Shown: positions 25,163-35,268, counted from the stretch's first letter. The stretch is 64,000 nucleotides of DNA from Erythrobacter sp. SCSIO 43205 (GCF_019904235.1 NZ_CP063202.1:3313940-3377939); one strand, 5' to 3'. Notes: generated by a model from the sequence alone, not told the origin. Numbers and translations: made by a program.

Positions 25163-26611
25163 ATGACTTTGCATGAAACCGATTATCTGGTCATTGGCGC
25201 TGGCGCTGTTGGCATGGCGTTTGTCGATACGCTGCTCGACGAAGACGCGGATTGTCACATCACCATCATAGACAAGCACGCGCGTCCCGGCGGTCACTGG
25301 AACGATGCGTATTCCTTCGTGACGCTGCACCAGCCAAGCGCGACCTATGGCGTGAACTCAAAGGAGATGTGCCCTGACCGAAAGGACACTGACGGGCACA
25401 ACAAGGGGCTCTACCCGCTTGCCAAACACGCTGAAATCCTTGCCTATTACGGGCAATTGATGACCGAGCGTTTTGTGCCTTCAGGGCGTGTGACCTACCT
25501 TGCGCTAACCGAATATCAGGGCGGCGGCGATGGCAAGCATCAAGCGCGCAGCATCCTTGCCGGCGAAGAACATGAATTCAAAGTCCGCCGCAAGCTCGTC
25601 GATGGCACATGGTTCAAGACCAGCGTTCCTTCGACACATAAGCCGGCCTTCGACATCGCACAGGGTACGCACTTTGCCATTCCCGGCGACTTGCCGCGCC
25701 TTTGGATGGATACCGAAAACCTGCCCCGGCATTATTGCATTATCGGTGGCGGCAAGACCGCAATGGACACCGCCGTGTGGCTGCTTGAGGCAGGTGTTCC
25801 AGCGGACAAGATCGACTGGGTGCGCCCTCGCGATAGCTGGATGTTCAACCGCAGGCTTTTGCAACCAGCTAAACACGCGATCGAAGACCTAGTGCAGTTT
25901 CAGATCGACCTTGTCGAATGTGCCAACGGGTCGGAAAACGGTGATGAGATGTTCGCGAAACTGGGCGAGCGCGGGACGATGCTGCGCCTTGATGAAAACG
26001 TGATGCCCAAGATGTTTCACTTCGCGGTAATCTCAGAAGGCGAAGTCGCGCTTCTGCGACAGATCACCAAGGTTCACCGGGGCAAGCGAGTGACCGCGCT
26101 CGAAGGTGACGCGATGATCTTGGGTGACGAACGGGTCGCATTGCCCGAAGGCACGCTATTTATCGATTGTACGGCAAGCGCGGTTCCCTTTGAACAACGC
26201 GACAAAGGGCGCCCCTTTTTCGATGGTGACACGATCACGCTGCAGATGACGCAGGTTCCTTTAATTCCCTACAGCGCAGCGCTCGCCGCGTTTATCGAGG
26301 CAAACTTCGACACCGATGAGGAAAAAAACAACCTCACGCCGCCAGCCCCGCTCACCGATACGACTGACACATATCCTTATGCGGTGATGGCCAATTTGAT
26401 GAGCACAGCGATCCTTTCAGGCAATGAAAAAACCAATGCCTTCAACGCGAAGAGCCGCCTACACCCCACCGGACCAGCAATTGCGGAAATGATGGCAAAG
26501 GGCGACCCGAGGCTGGCCGCGCTTGGCAAAGTCGGTCCGAAAATCCAGGCCAATATGCCCGGTGTCATAAAATTGGGCATCGCTGCCAAAGCCATTCACG
26601 AAGGCACGTAA
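25163..26611 (+). CDS. FAD/NAD(P)-binding oxidoreductase (flavin monooxygenase-like)
   Basis: 482 residues. The N-terminal FAD loop is YLVIGAGAVGMAF, with GGHW in the position typical of FMO-like enzymes; a second nucleotide loop is CIIGGGKTAMDTAVWLLEAG, consistent with NADPH. LFIDCTASAVP near 330 is the usual late FAD contact. The substrate is unknown. A Tat-type L,D-transpeptidase gene follows after 57 bp. Confidence 0.85.
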   Translation: MTLHETDYLVIGAGAVGMAFVDTLLDEDADCHITIIDKHARPGGHWNDAYSFVTLHQPSATYGVNSKEMCPDRKDTDGHNKGLYPLAKHAEILAYYGQLMTERFVPSGRVTYLALTEYQGGGDGKHQARSILAGEEHEFKVRRKLVDGTWFKTSVPSTHKPAFDIAQGTHFAIPGDLPRLWMDTENLPRHYCIIGGGKTAMDTAVWLLEAGVPADKIDWVRPRDSWMFNRRLLQPAKHAIEDLVQFQIDLVECANGSENGDEMFAKLGERGTMLRLDENVMPKMFHFAVISEGEVALLRQITKVHRGKRVTALEGDAMILGDERVALPEGTLFIDCTASAVPFEQRDKGRPFFDGDTITLQMTQVPLIPYSAALAAFIEANFDTDEEKNNLTPPAPLTDTTDTYPYAVMANLMSTAILSGNEKTNAFNAKSRLHPTGPAIAEMMAKGDPRLAALGKVGPKIQANMPGVIKLGIAAKAIHEGT

Positions 26612-26668
26612 GGCGGACTAAAAAGGGATTCACGGGAACGTCATTATCGGTTAGGTAGTAGTCTAGTT

Positions 26669-27427
26669 ATGAAGCGCCGCGACCTTCTTAAAAGCTCTTT
26701 GACCGCTGGCCTTGCGCTGGCTGGGTCAGCCGTGGTGCCTGCGCTTCCGGCGAAACTCGCGGCTCAACCTCGAACGGGAACGCCGCGCGACCGGGCTTTG
26801 TTCAACCTCGCAAAGCGCGAGCTTGACCGCGCGGGCGATGCGATCTGGCGACGCGATATTGTCGGCATTTGCGATTATGGCGTGCACTCCGCGCGCCAGC
26901 GTTTCTATCTTATCAATATGGGCCGCGAAGAAGTGCGGACCATGCACGTCAGCCACGGCTCAGGCTCCGATCCTGAACATGACGGCTGGCTCAACCATTA
27001 TTCCAATGTCGAAGGTTCAAACGCGAGCAGCAAAGGCGCCTATGTCACGTGGGAGTGGTATCAGGGCAAATATGGCACATCGGTGCGCCTTGGCGGTCTG
27101 GATGAAACCAACGATGCTGCGCTGCGCCGCTATATCGTGATGCACCGCGCTGCCTATTCGGAGCCCTCGCATCTTCAACGCTGGGGCAAGATGGGTCGCT
27201 CGAACGGCTGTTTTGCCTACGGGACTGCCGATTTTCGAGAGATTTTGATGAATTTGTCAGGCGGGCGTTTGCTTTATGCCGACAGCTTGGGGCTCCAACA
27301 TGACGGCGCGATGCTGACCCGCGAAGAACAATTGGCGCTGGCTGGTTCTGGGACCAATCCGAACACACAAATGCTTTCCGCCGACCACCGTACGGACGCA
27401 CAAAGGCGCATTCCGGGAGCTTTTTAA
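26669..27427 (+). CDS. Tat-exported murein L,D-transpeptidase-like protein (YkuD_2-type)
   Basis: 252 residues. The N-terminus MKRRDLLKSSL plus a hydrophobic stretch is a Tat signal. The domain contains FYLINMGREEVRTMHVSHGSG and the catalytic block MHRAAYSEPSHLQRWG to GRSNGCFAYG, with the nucleophilic Cys in SNGC. This is the family annotated as murein L,D-transpeptidase catalytic domain proteins, which may form 3-3 crosslinks or edit peptidoglycan. It faces another L,D-transpeptidase gene tail-to-tail, 6 bp apart. Confidence 0.85.
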   Translation: MKRRDLLKSSLTAGLALAGSAVVPALPAKLAAQPRTGTPRDRALFNLAKRELDRAGDAIWRRDIVGICDYGVHSARQRFYLINMGREEVRTMHVSHGSGSDPEHDGWLNHYSNVEGSNASSKGAYVTWEWYQGKYGTSVRLGGLDETNDAALRRYIVMHRAAYSEPSHLQRWGKMGRSNGCFAYGTADFREILMNLSGGRLLYADSLGLQHDGAMLTREEQLALAGSGTNPNTQMLSADHRTDAQRRIPGAF

Positions 27428-27433
27428 CGCGGC

Positions 27434-28822
27434 CTAGCTGGCGCGTGGATCATCCTCGATCACGATCACTTCATCATCGCTCTCGCCTGAACGGTTTTGC
27501 ACGCGTGGTTTGTCGAGGCTCGCCAGAACGGGCCCATCGCGGCCATAGATGTCGTCGAACTGGCGAAGATTACCGTCAATATCCACGCCCATGGTGAAAT
27601 ATGTGATGTAAGCTTCCCATGGGCGCTTGTTCTCGACCTTGGTGTATTTGCCCGAAGTTGCGATTTCGACCGCCTCTTCCTTGCTCGCACCTTTGCCAAG
27701 GATTGCCATGGTGATCGCCAGCTCCAAGGCGCGCTCTGTGCGGATGCAGCCATGCGACAATGCGCGCATATCGTTGTTGAACAAATGGCGCGACGGCGTG
27801 TCATGGAAGAAGATCGCGTGGCGGTTGGGCATCTCCAGCTTCATGCGGCCAAGCGAATTGGTGGGTCCGGGTTGCTGCACAACACTGATGTAGCCATTGG
27901 CGCCTTTCGTGGCGACATAGCCTTTGCTGCGCGCCCAGGCCGGATTGCCAAGAACCCGCGCGCCCAGCCCTTCGCCTTTCACTATGGATTGAGGCACGGT
28001 CCATGTCGGGTTGAACACAACGCCCGACACGGTTTCAGCGAGTTGCGGCGTGGCGGTACGACCGGGTTTGCCGACAATCGTGCGATAGGTGCTGATAATC
28101 TTGTCAGCGACCGTCAGGCGCAGCTGATATTCGGGCACATTGGTAATGAGATATTGCCGCCCCAAATCGCGCGCGAGCCAGCGCCAGCGGTCCATGTTGG
28201 CGCGGATGAGCTTGCGCTTGGCGGTTTGCTCCAGAGGGGTCGCGGCAAGCTCTGCCTTCAAAGCCGCATAGTCGGGATGAGTGGGATTGAGCGCTGCGAG
28301 CGTTCCGGCAATGTCGCCGCTTGCAACCGCTTGGGCCAGAAGGTCGCGTGAGCGCAGGCGATTGCGATCAGGGTCAACGACAAACCACTGCACCCGCGCC
28401 TCTGCCGGAGTGCGGCCATCGCGAAGATCTTCGACCAGCCATACAAAGGTTTTGGAGGCAAGGTTGTCGAGCGCGTCAGACGGGCCCTGTGCCATAAGCT
28501 CTCGCAAAGCGGGCGCATCATAATCGGCCGGGTCGAGGCCGTCTGCTGCGATCCCCTCGATCACATCAATCAGCGCGGCAACCTGTTTGACTTGCCACGT
28601 CTCGACCATGGGTCCGGGAGGGGCAAGGTCACCTTGAACCAGCGGTTCGGAAACCATTTGCGGGAAAGCTTCGTCAAAGCTTGCACCGCTTGGGGTTTGG
28701 GAGGGGTTCGAAGCCACTGCGGGCGCAGCTTCCCTTGCGGCTTGTTCCTGCGCAGCAACACCGCCTGCAAGCGCGCTTACACCCGCAAAAAGGCCCGCTA
28801 AAATGCTTATGCGCCTGCTCAT
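27434..28822 (-). CDS. L,D-transpeptidase, YcbB/LdtD-like
   Basis: 462 residues from the ATG at 28822, with a signal peptide (SILAGLFAGVSALAGGVAA). A long N-terminal helical region (DYDAPALRELM, FVWLVEDLRDGRT) resembles the scaffold domain of YcbB proteins. The YkuD catalytic core has IFFHDTPSRHLFN and ALSHGCIRTERALELA with the nucleophilic Cys. It should make 3-3 crosslinks in peptidoglycan, a route that can give resistance to classical beta-lactams. Confidence 0.92.
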   Translation of the reverse strand: MSRRISILAGLFAGVSALAGGVAAQEQAAREAAPAVASNPSQTPSGASFDEAFPQMVSEPLVQGDLAPPGPMVETWQVKQVAALIDVIEGIAADGLDPADYDAPALRELMAQGPSDALDNLASKTFVWLVEDLRDGRTPAEARVQWFVVDPDRNRLRSRDLLAQAVASGDIAGTLAALNPTHPDYAALKAELAATPLEQTAKRKLIRANMDRWRWLARDLGRQYLITNVPEYQLRLTVADKIISTYRTIVGKPGRTATPQLAETVSGVVFNPTWTVPQSIVKGEGLGARVLGNPAWARSKGYVATKGANGYISVVQQPGPTNSLGRMKLEMPNRHAIFFHDTPSRHLFNNDMRALSHGCIRTERALELAITMAILGKGASKEEAVEIATSGKYTKVENKRPWEAYITYFTMGVDIDGNLRQFDDIYGRDGPVLASLDKPRVQNRSGESDDEVIVIEDDPRAS

Positions 28823-28988
28823 AATGTCCACCCGATAAATCCTACTCAAAGCGAGCGATATTCTGCCCCGGTCAGGGTAAAGATATCGCCTATTTCCACC
28901 CTGATATCAATCACGAGAACTTAGCCTGCGATGAATTGGCGGGAAAACTGGTCCTCAACGCGGGCTCAGACTAGAAACCGGTCTTGCC

Positions 28989-29888
28989 ATGAACAGCGAT
29001 TCTTCACCCTCTTCCTCGCTTTTGCCGATCGCCGCTGCTGCGCTTGGCATTGCGTTCTTGTCGTCGATGGACGCCTTTATGAAGGAAGCTGCGCTCTTAA
29101 CCGGCACTTACACCGCAACGATGGTACGCTCGCTGATCGGCCTTGCGATTATCGTGCCGTTCTGGCTGTGGCGCTGGACGGGGTGGCCATCGCGCAATGC
29201 GATGAAGCTGCATCTCGAACGCGGCTTCATCAGCGCGTTTATGGCGCTCTCCTTCTTTTATTCAATCACCAAACTCCCCCTCGCCGAAGCCATCGCAATC
29301 AGCTTCATTGCCCCGCTTATCGCGCTGTATCTGGCGCGTGTTTTGTTAGGCGAGGTGATCCGGCCAGCGGCGATTTTTGCCAGTGTTTTGGGATTTGTCG
29401 GCACCATCGTGATCGTCAGCGGCAAAATGGGCCAAGGCGATTTTGATAAAGATGCAATGCTTGGCGTTGGCGCGGTTTTGTTTTCAGCCATGCTCTATGC
29501 CTACAATTTCATAGTCATCCGCAAACAATCACAGGCCGCAGGGCCGCTTGAAATCGCGACATTTCATTCAGGCATTGGCGGGCTCATTTTCCTGATCGCT
29601 GCCCCTTTCTTTGCAACACCTGTCGCAGAGGATGCGTGGTTACCCCTGGCCGCCGCAGGCTTGCTTACCGTAGGCGGTGCTTTGGCGCTTGCCTGGGCCT
29701 ATGCGCGCGCCGAAGCGCAAGTTCTTGTGCCGATTGAATATTCTGGATTTTTATGGGCGAGCGCGCTTGGCTGGATGTTCTTTCACGAAGCGGTGACCTG
29801 GCCCACTCTGGCTGGCACTGGCTTGATTGTCACAGGGTGTCTGCTCGCAACCCGCAGAGGCAAACGGGCAAAAATTGCTCCCGCTTAG
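28989..29888 (+). CDS. EamA/DMT family transporter
   Basis: 299 residues with ten membrane helices in two EamA repeats, e.g. AFLSSMDAFMKEAALLTG, FFYSITKLPLAEAIAISFIAP in the first and AWAYARAEAQVLVPIEYSG in the second. DMT carriers export or import metabolites such as amino acids; the substrate is not predictable. Divergent from the L,D-transpeptidase gene by 166 bp. Confidence 0.92.
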   Translation: MNSDSSPSSSLLPIAAAALGIAFLSSMDAFMKEAALLTGTYTATMVRSLIGLAIIVPFWLWRWTGWPSRNAMKLHLERGFISAFMALSFFYSITKLPLAEAIAISFIAPLIALYLARVLLGEVIRPAAIFASVLGFVGTIVIVSGKMGQGDFDKDAMLGVGAVLFSAMLYAYNFIVIRKQSQAAGPLEIATFHSGIGGLIFLIAAPFFATPVAEDAWLPLAAAGLLTVGGALALAWAYARAEAQVLVPIEYSGFLWASALGWMFFHEAVTWPTLAGTGLIVTGCLLATRRGKRAKIAPA

Positions 29889-29988
29889 CCGGTTCAATTT
29901 GGAACTTTTCCCCCTGAAGCAGCGTCCTTGAAGTAAGGGAGTTTTCTACCCACTTTGAAACGGACCATTTTTAAGGGGATCAACGCTT

Positions 29989-32664
29989 ATGACAGCCACC
30001 GGCAAAGACAATCTTTCCACTCGCTCCACCCTCGATGTGGGCGGAAAGACGTTCACCTATTACTCGCTCGATAAAGCGGCTCAAAGCCTCGGCGATGTCT
30101 CGCGCCTCCCCATTTCGATGAAAGTGCTGCTGGAGAATTTGCTGCGTTTTGAAGATGGCGGCTTTACCGTTGGACGCGACGATATTCAGGCGGTTGTGGA
30201 CTGGCAAAAGAACCCTGTCACAGGTGGCGAAATCCAATATCGTCCGGGCCGCGTGCTGCTTCAGGATTTCACCGGTGTGCCCTGCGTCGTCGATCTGGCG
30301 GCTATGCGCGATGCGATCAAGAAGCTTGGCGGAGACACGGCCAAGATCAACCCTCAGGTGCCTGTGAACCTTGTTATTGACCACTCGGTCATGGTCGATG
30401 AATTCGGCCACCCGCAAGCGATGGAAGCGAACATGGCGCTCGAATATGAGCGCAATGCAGAACGCTATGATTTCCTCAAATGGGGCGCGCAGAGCTTTGA
30501 AAACTTCTCCGCCGTCCCTCCGGGCACAGGGATTTGCCACCAGGTCAACCTTGAGCACATCGCCAAGGGTGTCTGGGCAAGCGCAAATGAGGATGGCGAA
30601 TGGGTCGCTTACCCTGACACCTGTGTTGGCACAGACAGCCACACGACCATGATCAACGGGCTTGGCGTGCTTGGCTGGGGCGTTGGCGGGATTGAGGCAG
30701 AGGCCGCCATGCTGGGCCAGCCGATCTCAATGCTGATCCCCGAAGTCGTCGGCTTCAAGCTCACAGGCACGATGGCCGAGGGCGTGACTGCGACCGACCT
30801 TGTTTTGACCTGTGTTCAAATGCTGCGCGAAGTGGGCGTAGTGGGCTCTTTTGTCGAATTTTACGGCGAAGGTGTTGCCAATCTCACTCTCGCGGATCGC
30901 GCGACAATCGCCAATATGGCGCCTGAATATGGCGCAACCTGCGGCTTTTTCGGGATCGATGACAAGACCATCGATTATATGCGCCTTACCGGCCGGCCTG
31001 AGGAAACCATCGCCCTTGTCGAAGCCTATTCCAAGGCACAAGGCTTGTGGTTTGACCCGGCAAATGAGCCGGTTTTCTCCAAGACGCTTGAGCTTGATGT
31101 GAGTGCGGTTGTTCCCAGCCTTGCCGGGCCCAAACGCCCGCAAGATCGGGTGACGCTGCCGATGGTGGATGAGCTGTTCAACGAAGACCTCGCCAAAATC
31201 TATTCCAAGAGCGAACCTGCTCGCGTGGACGTTTCGCTTTCCGATCACGACATCGGGGATGGCGATGTGGTGATCGCGGCTATTACCAGCTGCACCAACA
31301 CATCGAACCCGGATGTGATGATTGCAGCAGGGCTTGTTGCGAAAAAAGCGAACGAGCTGGGCCTTCGCCCCAAACCATGGGTGAAGACCTCGCTAGCCCC
31401 CGGCTCTCAAGTGGTGACCGATTATCTTGAGAAATCAGGGCTTCAGGATGACCTTGATGCGATTGGCTTTGACCTTGTTGGCTATGGCTGCACGACTTGT
31501 ATCGGCAACTCTGGCCCACTCGCACCCCCTATCAGCGATGCTATCAACAAAAATGACATCGTTGCAGCCAGCGTTCTTTCAGGCAATCGCAACTTTGAAG
31601 GCCGCGTTTCCCAAGACGTGCGCGCAAACTTCCTGGCCTCCCCCCCGCTGGTGGTGGCCTACGCCCTGAAAGGCACAGTGACCGAAGACATAACTGAAAC
31701 GCCGATCGGCCAAGACCAGAACGGCAATGACGTCATGCTCGCCGATATTTGGCCTTCCAATGCCGAAATCGCAGAGCACCGTGCGGCCAATATTGACCGT
31801 TCCATGTTCGAGGCGCGCTATGCTGACGTGGAAAAAGGCGATGAGCACTGGCAAGCGATCACGGTCGAGCCATCCGACACCTATCAATGGCGCGCAGGCT
31901 CCACTTATATCGCCAATCCGCCCTATTTTGAGGGGATGGAGATGACACCTGCCCCTATTACTGACATCGTTGATGCAAAACCATTGGCGATCCTTGGCGA
32001 TAGTGTGACGACCGACCACATCTCGCCCGCTGGCGCGATCAAAGAGGATTCTCCTGCCGGTGAATACCTTAAGAGCAATCAGGTCGCAAAGAAGGACTTC
32101 AACTCATACGGCTCGCGGCGCGGCAATCATAACGTCATGATGCGCGGCACCTTTGCCAACATCCGCATCAAAAACGAAATGGTCCCCGGTGTCGAAGGCG
32201 GCGAGACGACTTATAAAGGCGAGCGGATGCCGATCTTCGATGCGGCCATGCGCCATAAGGAAGATGGCACGCCGCTGATCGTTGTGGGCGGTAAGGAGTA
32301 TGGCACCGGCTCCTCGCGCGACTGGGCGGCGAAAGGCACCATCCTTCTTGGCGTTCGAGCGGTGATCGTGGAAAGCTACGAGCGTATTCACCGTTCGAAC
32401 CTTGTCGGCATGGGCGTGCTTCCGCTCCAGTTCAAGGATGGCGACACGCGCGAGACGCTCGCTATCAATGCTGACACGACCTTCTCGATTAAAGGGCTTG
32501 CTAGCCTGAAACCGGGTCAGGACGTCGAAGTTCAAGCCACGCGCGATGATGGAACCCAGTTCACATTTACCGCATTGTGCCGGGTGGATACTGAGAACGA
32601 GATGGAGTATTACCGCAACGGCGGTATTCTGCATTACGTGCTTCGCAAACTTGCGGCGCAATAA
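29989..32664 (+). CDS. acnA: Aconitate hydratase A
   Basis: TCA-cycle enzyme interconverting citrate and isocitrate with a [4Fe-4S] cluster. 891 residues is the AcnA length. Cluster cysteines are in SCTNTSNP and [10 protein letters not shown]; the substrate and swivel segments include [19 protein letters not shown] and [13 protein letters not shown] strong AAGGGG precedes the ATG. A small lipoprotein gene and a terminator follow. Confidence 0.98.
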   Translation: MTATGKDNLSTRSTLDVGGKTFTYYSLDKAAQSLGDVSRLPISMKVLLENLLRFEDGGFTVGRDDIQAVVDWQKNPVTGGEIQYRPGRVLLQDFTGVPCVVDLAAMRDAIKKLGGDTAKINPQVPVNLVIDHSVMVDEFGHPQAMEANMALEYERNAERYDFLKWGAQSFENFSAVPPGTGICHQVNLEHIAKGVWASANEDGEWVAYPDTCVGTDSHTTMINGLGVLGWGVGGIEAEAAMLGQPISMLIPEVVGFKLTGTMAEGVTATDLVLTCVQMLREVGVVGSFVEFYGEGVANLTLADRATIANMAPEYGATCGFFGIDDKTIDYMRLTGRPEETIALVEAYSKAQGLWFDPANEPVFSKTLELDVSAVVPSLAGPKRPQDRVTLPMVDELFNEDLAKIYSKSEPARVDVSLSDHDIGDGDVVIAAITSCTNTSNPDVMIAAGLVAKKANELGLRPKPWVKTSLAPGSQVVTDYLEKSGLQDDLDAIGFDLVGYGCTTCIGNSGPLAPPISDAINKNDIVAASVLSGNRNFEGRVSQDVRANFLASPPLVVAYALKGTVTEDITETPIGQDQNGNDVMLADIWPSNAEIAEHRAANIDRSMFEARYADVEKGDEHWQAITVEPSDTYQWRAGSTYIANPPYFEGMEMTPAPITDIVDAKPLAILGDSVTTDHISPAGAIKEDSPAGEYLKSNQVAKKDFNSYGSRRGNHNVMMRGTFANIRIKNEMVPGVEGGETTYKGERMPIFDAAMRHKEDGTPLIVVGGKEYGTGSSRDWAAKGTILLGVRAVIVESYERIHRSNLVGMGVLPLQFKDGDTRETLAINADTTFSIKGLASLKPGQDVEVQATRDDGTQFTFTALCRVDTENEMEYYRNGGILHYVLRKLAAQ

Positions 32665-32684
32665 GAAACTGAAAGGATCGAGCG

Positions 32685-32804
32685 ATGGTCAAAATGCTTT
32701 GTTTAAGCCTTTTTGTCTCGCTCGTCCTGTGCGCTTGCACGCCGAGCGACAATGACAGCGGCGATCAACCAACGCGTGCACCGTTCGGATATGAATTTGC
32801 CTGA
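32685..32804 (+). CDS. Very small lipoprotein (39 aa)
   Basis: An ATG at 32685, preceded by gaaaggatcgag, opens 39 codons ending at 32804. The peptide starts MVKMLCLSLFVSLVL and has the lipobox LCAC, then a short hydrophilic tail TPSDNDSGDQPT and ending YEFA. The layout of signal plus lipobox plus short polar tail suggests a true entericidin-sized lipoprotein, co-transcribed with acnA. No function is known. Confidence 0.6.
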   Translation: MVKMLCLSLFVSLVLCACTPSDNDSGDQPTRAPFGYEFA

Positions 32805-32866
32805 AACCTTGTGGCGGCCCAAGTGACCGCCTGATCGCCAGACCGCGTAATCGCCAGCCATAAAGA

Positions 32867-32905
32867 AAGGGCGGCTCCCGTAACCGGGATGCCGCCCTTC
32901 TTTTT
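32867..32905. terminator. Bidirectional rho-independent terminator
   Basis: A stem pairs AAGGGCGGC-TCCCG (32867-32880) with CGGGA-T-GCCGCCCTT (32885-32899), with loop TAAC and one bulged base, followed by TTTTT at 32901-32905. It ends the acnA transcript and, with an A/T-rich left flank, may also stop the low-complexity protein gene coming from the right. Confidence 0.88.
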
Positions 32906-32928
32906 GCCACCCCGGTTGGGGGAAGAGC

Positions 32929-35268
32929 TTAGACTTGTGCGCCCTCAGCGCCCTTTGCCTTCTTTGCGCCAAAGGCACGGCGGCCAAGGATCGCGCTGGC
33001 AGCAAGGCCAAAGAGGATCATCATCGGCGGTGCCGGGACATCCGTGCCGCCATTGCTACCACCGTTGCTGCCGCCGCTGGTCGAAGAACTCGACGATGAG
33101 CTGGAGCTCGATGAGGACGAAGACGAAGACGAACTGCCGCTGGTCGTAGAACTGCCGCTCGTTGAAGAGCTTCCGCTGGTTGAAGTGCTGCTGCTCGTTG
33201 AGGAACCGCTGGTCGAAGTGGAGGTCGTTGCGCCTACACCAGAGGTGCTGGACCCACTCGAAGAGCTTGAACTGCTGCTTGAGGAGGAGCCAGAACTTGA
33301 AGATGAGCCACCATTGGTGCCGCCATTCGAACCGCCCGAGCTGCTGCTTGAAGACGAGGAACTGCTGCTCGACGAGGAGCTTGAAGACCCTCCATTAGAG
33401 CCGCCGTTCGTGCCGCCATTAGAGCCGCCGCTCGAACCGCCTGAACTGCTGCTCGACGAGCTGGAGCTGCTGCTTGAAGACGAGCTTGATGAGCCGCCGT
33501 TGCTGCCCCCATTGCTGCCGTTATCGCCGCCCGAAGAGGACGATGACGAAGAGCTCGAAGAGGAGGACGAGCTGGAGCTGGACGAACCGCCGTTTGAACC
33601 ACCGTTCGAGCCGCCATTGCTGCCCCCGTTGGAACCGCCCGAACTGCTCGACGAAGAGCTGGAGCTGCTGCTGGAGGAGGAGCTGCTCGAACCACCGTTA
33701 GAACCGCCATTCGATCCGCCGTTCGACCCGCCGTAGCCTCCATTGGAACCGCCGTTGGAACCTCCATTGCTTCCGCCCGAAGAACTGGACGAGGAGCTCG
33801 AAGAGGACGAGCTGGAACTTGCAGACGAACCGAAAGACGAACTGCCACCCGATGCGCCGCCGCTCGAAGAAGAACTGCTGGAGCTTGAGCTTGAGCTGGA
33901 AGACGAAGAGCTTCCGCCAAAGCTGCTGGAGCCTGACGAGCCTGAACCCCCGCTTGATGTCGATGTGGTCGAACCGCCGCCCGAAGAAGACGAGCTGCTC
34001 GAAGAGGAACTGCTTGATGACGAGCTAGACGATGACGAAGAACCGCCACCGGTGCTGGTGCTCGATACATTACCAGAGGTGCTGGAGATATTGCCCGAAC
34101 TTGTGCTGGTGCTCGACACATTGCCCGACGTGGTCGAAGTGCTTGTGCTTGAGACATTACCCGACGTCGTGCTGGTGGTGCTTGAGACATTGCCCGAAGT
34201 AGACGACGTGCTCGATACGTTTCCTGAGGTGGTCGAGGTGCTCGACACATTGCCTGAGGTCGTGGAGGTTGAGACATTGCCAGAGGTCGTCGAGCTTGTG
34301 CTCGATACATTGCCAGAGCTCGTGACATTGCCAGAGCTGGAAACGTTGCCTGAACTCGACACGTTGCCTGACGTTGTGCTCGACACATTACCCGACGTAG
34401 TGCTGGAAACGTTACCCGAAGTGGTGCTCGACACATTGCCGGAACTCGATACGTTACCAGAGCTTGATACGTTGCCGGACGTGGTCGTTGTTGTCGTCGT
34501 GGTTGTTGTGCTGGTCGGCGTGCTGCCACCTGAGCTTGTAACGCCAGATGTGCTTACATCGCCCGATGTACTTGAGCTGGAGCCGCCCGTGCTCGAACCG
34601 CCAGTACTGGTGCTGCCACCGCTCGTGCTGGTGCTCGAACCACCAGAGCCGCCTGAACCGCCGCTTGATGAGGTGGTGCTGATATTGATGTCGCCCGATG
34701 ACGAACCGCCACCGCCAAAGAAACCTCCGAAAAAGCCCCCGCCAAAACCGCCGCCAAAGCCGCCGAAGCCACCGCCTACTGCGATAGGGCCGCCAAAGCC
34801 GCCACCGCCGCCGCGAATGGGGGGCAAAGGTGGCAGAGGTGCAGGCGCATAGGCAACCTGCGCAATTGGTGGGCATTCCTCGTCATCGAAATAGGCCTCA
34901 ACCGCGCCTTGTGGGACGGGGCCAGCGTTCGCCACCACGCCGCGGCTGTCCAATGGACGATAGCCGCCTGGCACAGGCTCGCACTCAATCTGACGCTCGA
35001 CGATGCGACGACGGCGATCAGGATCCTGAATGAAACGATCGCGATCGGTCTTCACATAGCGCGGTTCGCCTACAACGCCTTGCGTCTTGACGTAGCGCGG
35101 CTCAGCAACCGGAAGCGCCTTGGCATCTGCTGGTGCGCCCTTCATTTCTGAAGCGAACGCAGGTGCAGAGGTGTTCATCGGCTCGGCCATGCGAACCGCC
35201 CCACCTTGCAGAAGCGCTACTCCAGCGACAGTAGCCGCGAGTTTAGCTGATACCATTTTGATCGACAT
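32929..35268 (-). CDS. Ser/Gly low-complexity surface protein with PEP-CTERM-like tail
   Basis: 779 residues from the ATG at 35268 (AAGG upstream). Parts in order: signal peptide (LAATVAGVALLQGGAVRMA); a region of about 110 residues with the repeated PRYVKT and an arginine patch DPDRRRRIVERQIEC; a Gly/Phe stretch; then roughly 530 residues of repeats, first SSTTSGNVSS-type units, then runs of Ser and GGSN blocks. The end is VPAPPMMILFGLAAS, AILGRRAF and a basic tail, which resembles a PEP-CTERM sorting signal (VPAP for VPEP). It is likely secreted and surface-associated. Function unknown. Confidence 0.8.
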   Translation of the reverse strand: MSIKMVSAKLAATVAGVALLQGGAVRMAEPMNTSAPAFASEMKGAPADAKALPVAEPRYVKTQGVVGEPRYVKTDRDRFIQDPDRRRRIVERQIECEPVPGGYRPLDSRGVVANAGPVPQGAVEAYFDDEECPPIAQVAYAPAPLPPLPPIRGGGGGFGGPIAVGGGFGGFGGGFGGGFFGGFFGGGGSSSGDINISTTSSSGGSGGSGGSSTSTSGGSTSTGGSSTGGSSSSTSGDVSTSGVTSSGGSTPTSTTTTTTTTTTSGNVSSSGNVSSSGNVSSTTSGNVSSTTSGNVSSTTSGNVSSSGNVSSSGNVTSSGNVSSTSSTTSGNVSTSTTSGNVSSTSTTSGNVSSTSSTSGNVSSTTSTTSGNVSSTSTSTTSGNVSSTSTSSGNISSTSGNVSSTSTGGGSSSSSSSSSSSSSSSSSSSSGGGSTTSTSSGGSGSSGSSSFGGSSSSSSSSSSSSSSSSSGGASGGSSSFGSSASSSSSSSSSSSSSSGGSNGGSNGGSNGGYGGSNGGSNGGSNGGSSSSSSSSSSSSSSSSSGGSNGGSNGGSNGGSNGGSSSSSSSSSSSSSSSSSSGGDNGSNGGSNGGSSSSSSSSSSSSSSSSSGGSSGGSNGGTNGGSNGGSSSSSSSSSSSSSSSSSGGSNGGTNGGSSSSSGSSSSSSSSSSSGSSTSGVGATTSTSTSGSSTSSSTSTSGSSSTSGSSTTSGSSSSSSSSSSSSSSSSSSTSGGSNGGSNGGTDVPAPPMMILFGLAASAILGRRAFGAKKAKGAEGAQV
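33030..34560. repeat. Internal coding repeats (Ser runs, GGSN blocks, SGNVSS units)
   Basis: The middle of the low-complexity gene is built from short in-frame repeats. On the plus strand they read as cycles such as gagcc, gccgccattgg and gctgctcgac. GGSN tetrapeptide arrays separated by runs of 15-18 Ser lie at about 33050-33780, and octapeptide-like SGNVSSTT units at about 34050-34480. Copy number of such repeats is prone to change by slippage and hard to assemble. Confidence 0.85.

Noticed and set aside
33030..34560. CRISPR-like array
   Set aside because: Repeats are short, in frame, contiguous and coding; there are no unique spacers and no cas genes.
33044..34852. Two long plus-strand frames rich in Glu, Leu and Pro
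   Set aside because: They are exact antisense of the Ser/Gly repeat gene, have no start-site features or family motifs, and their composition follows directly from the complement of the repeats.
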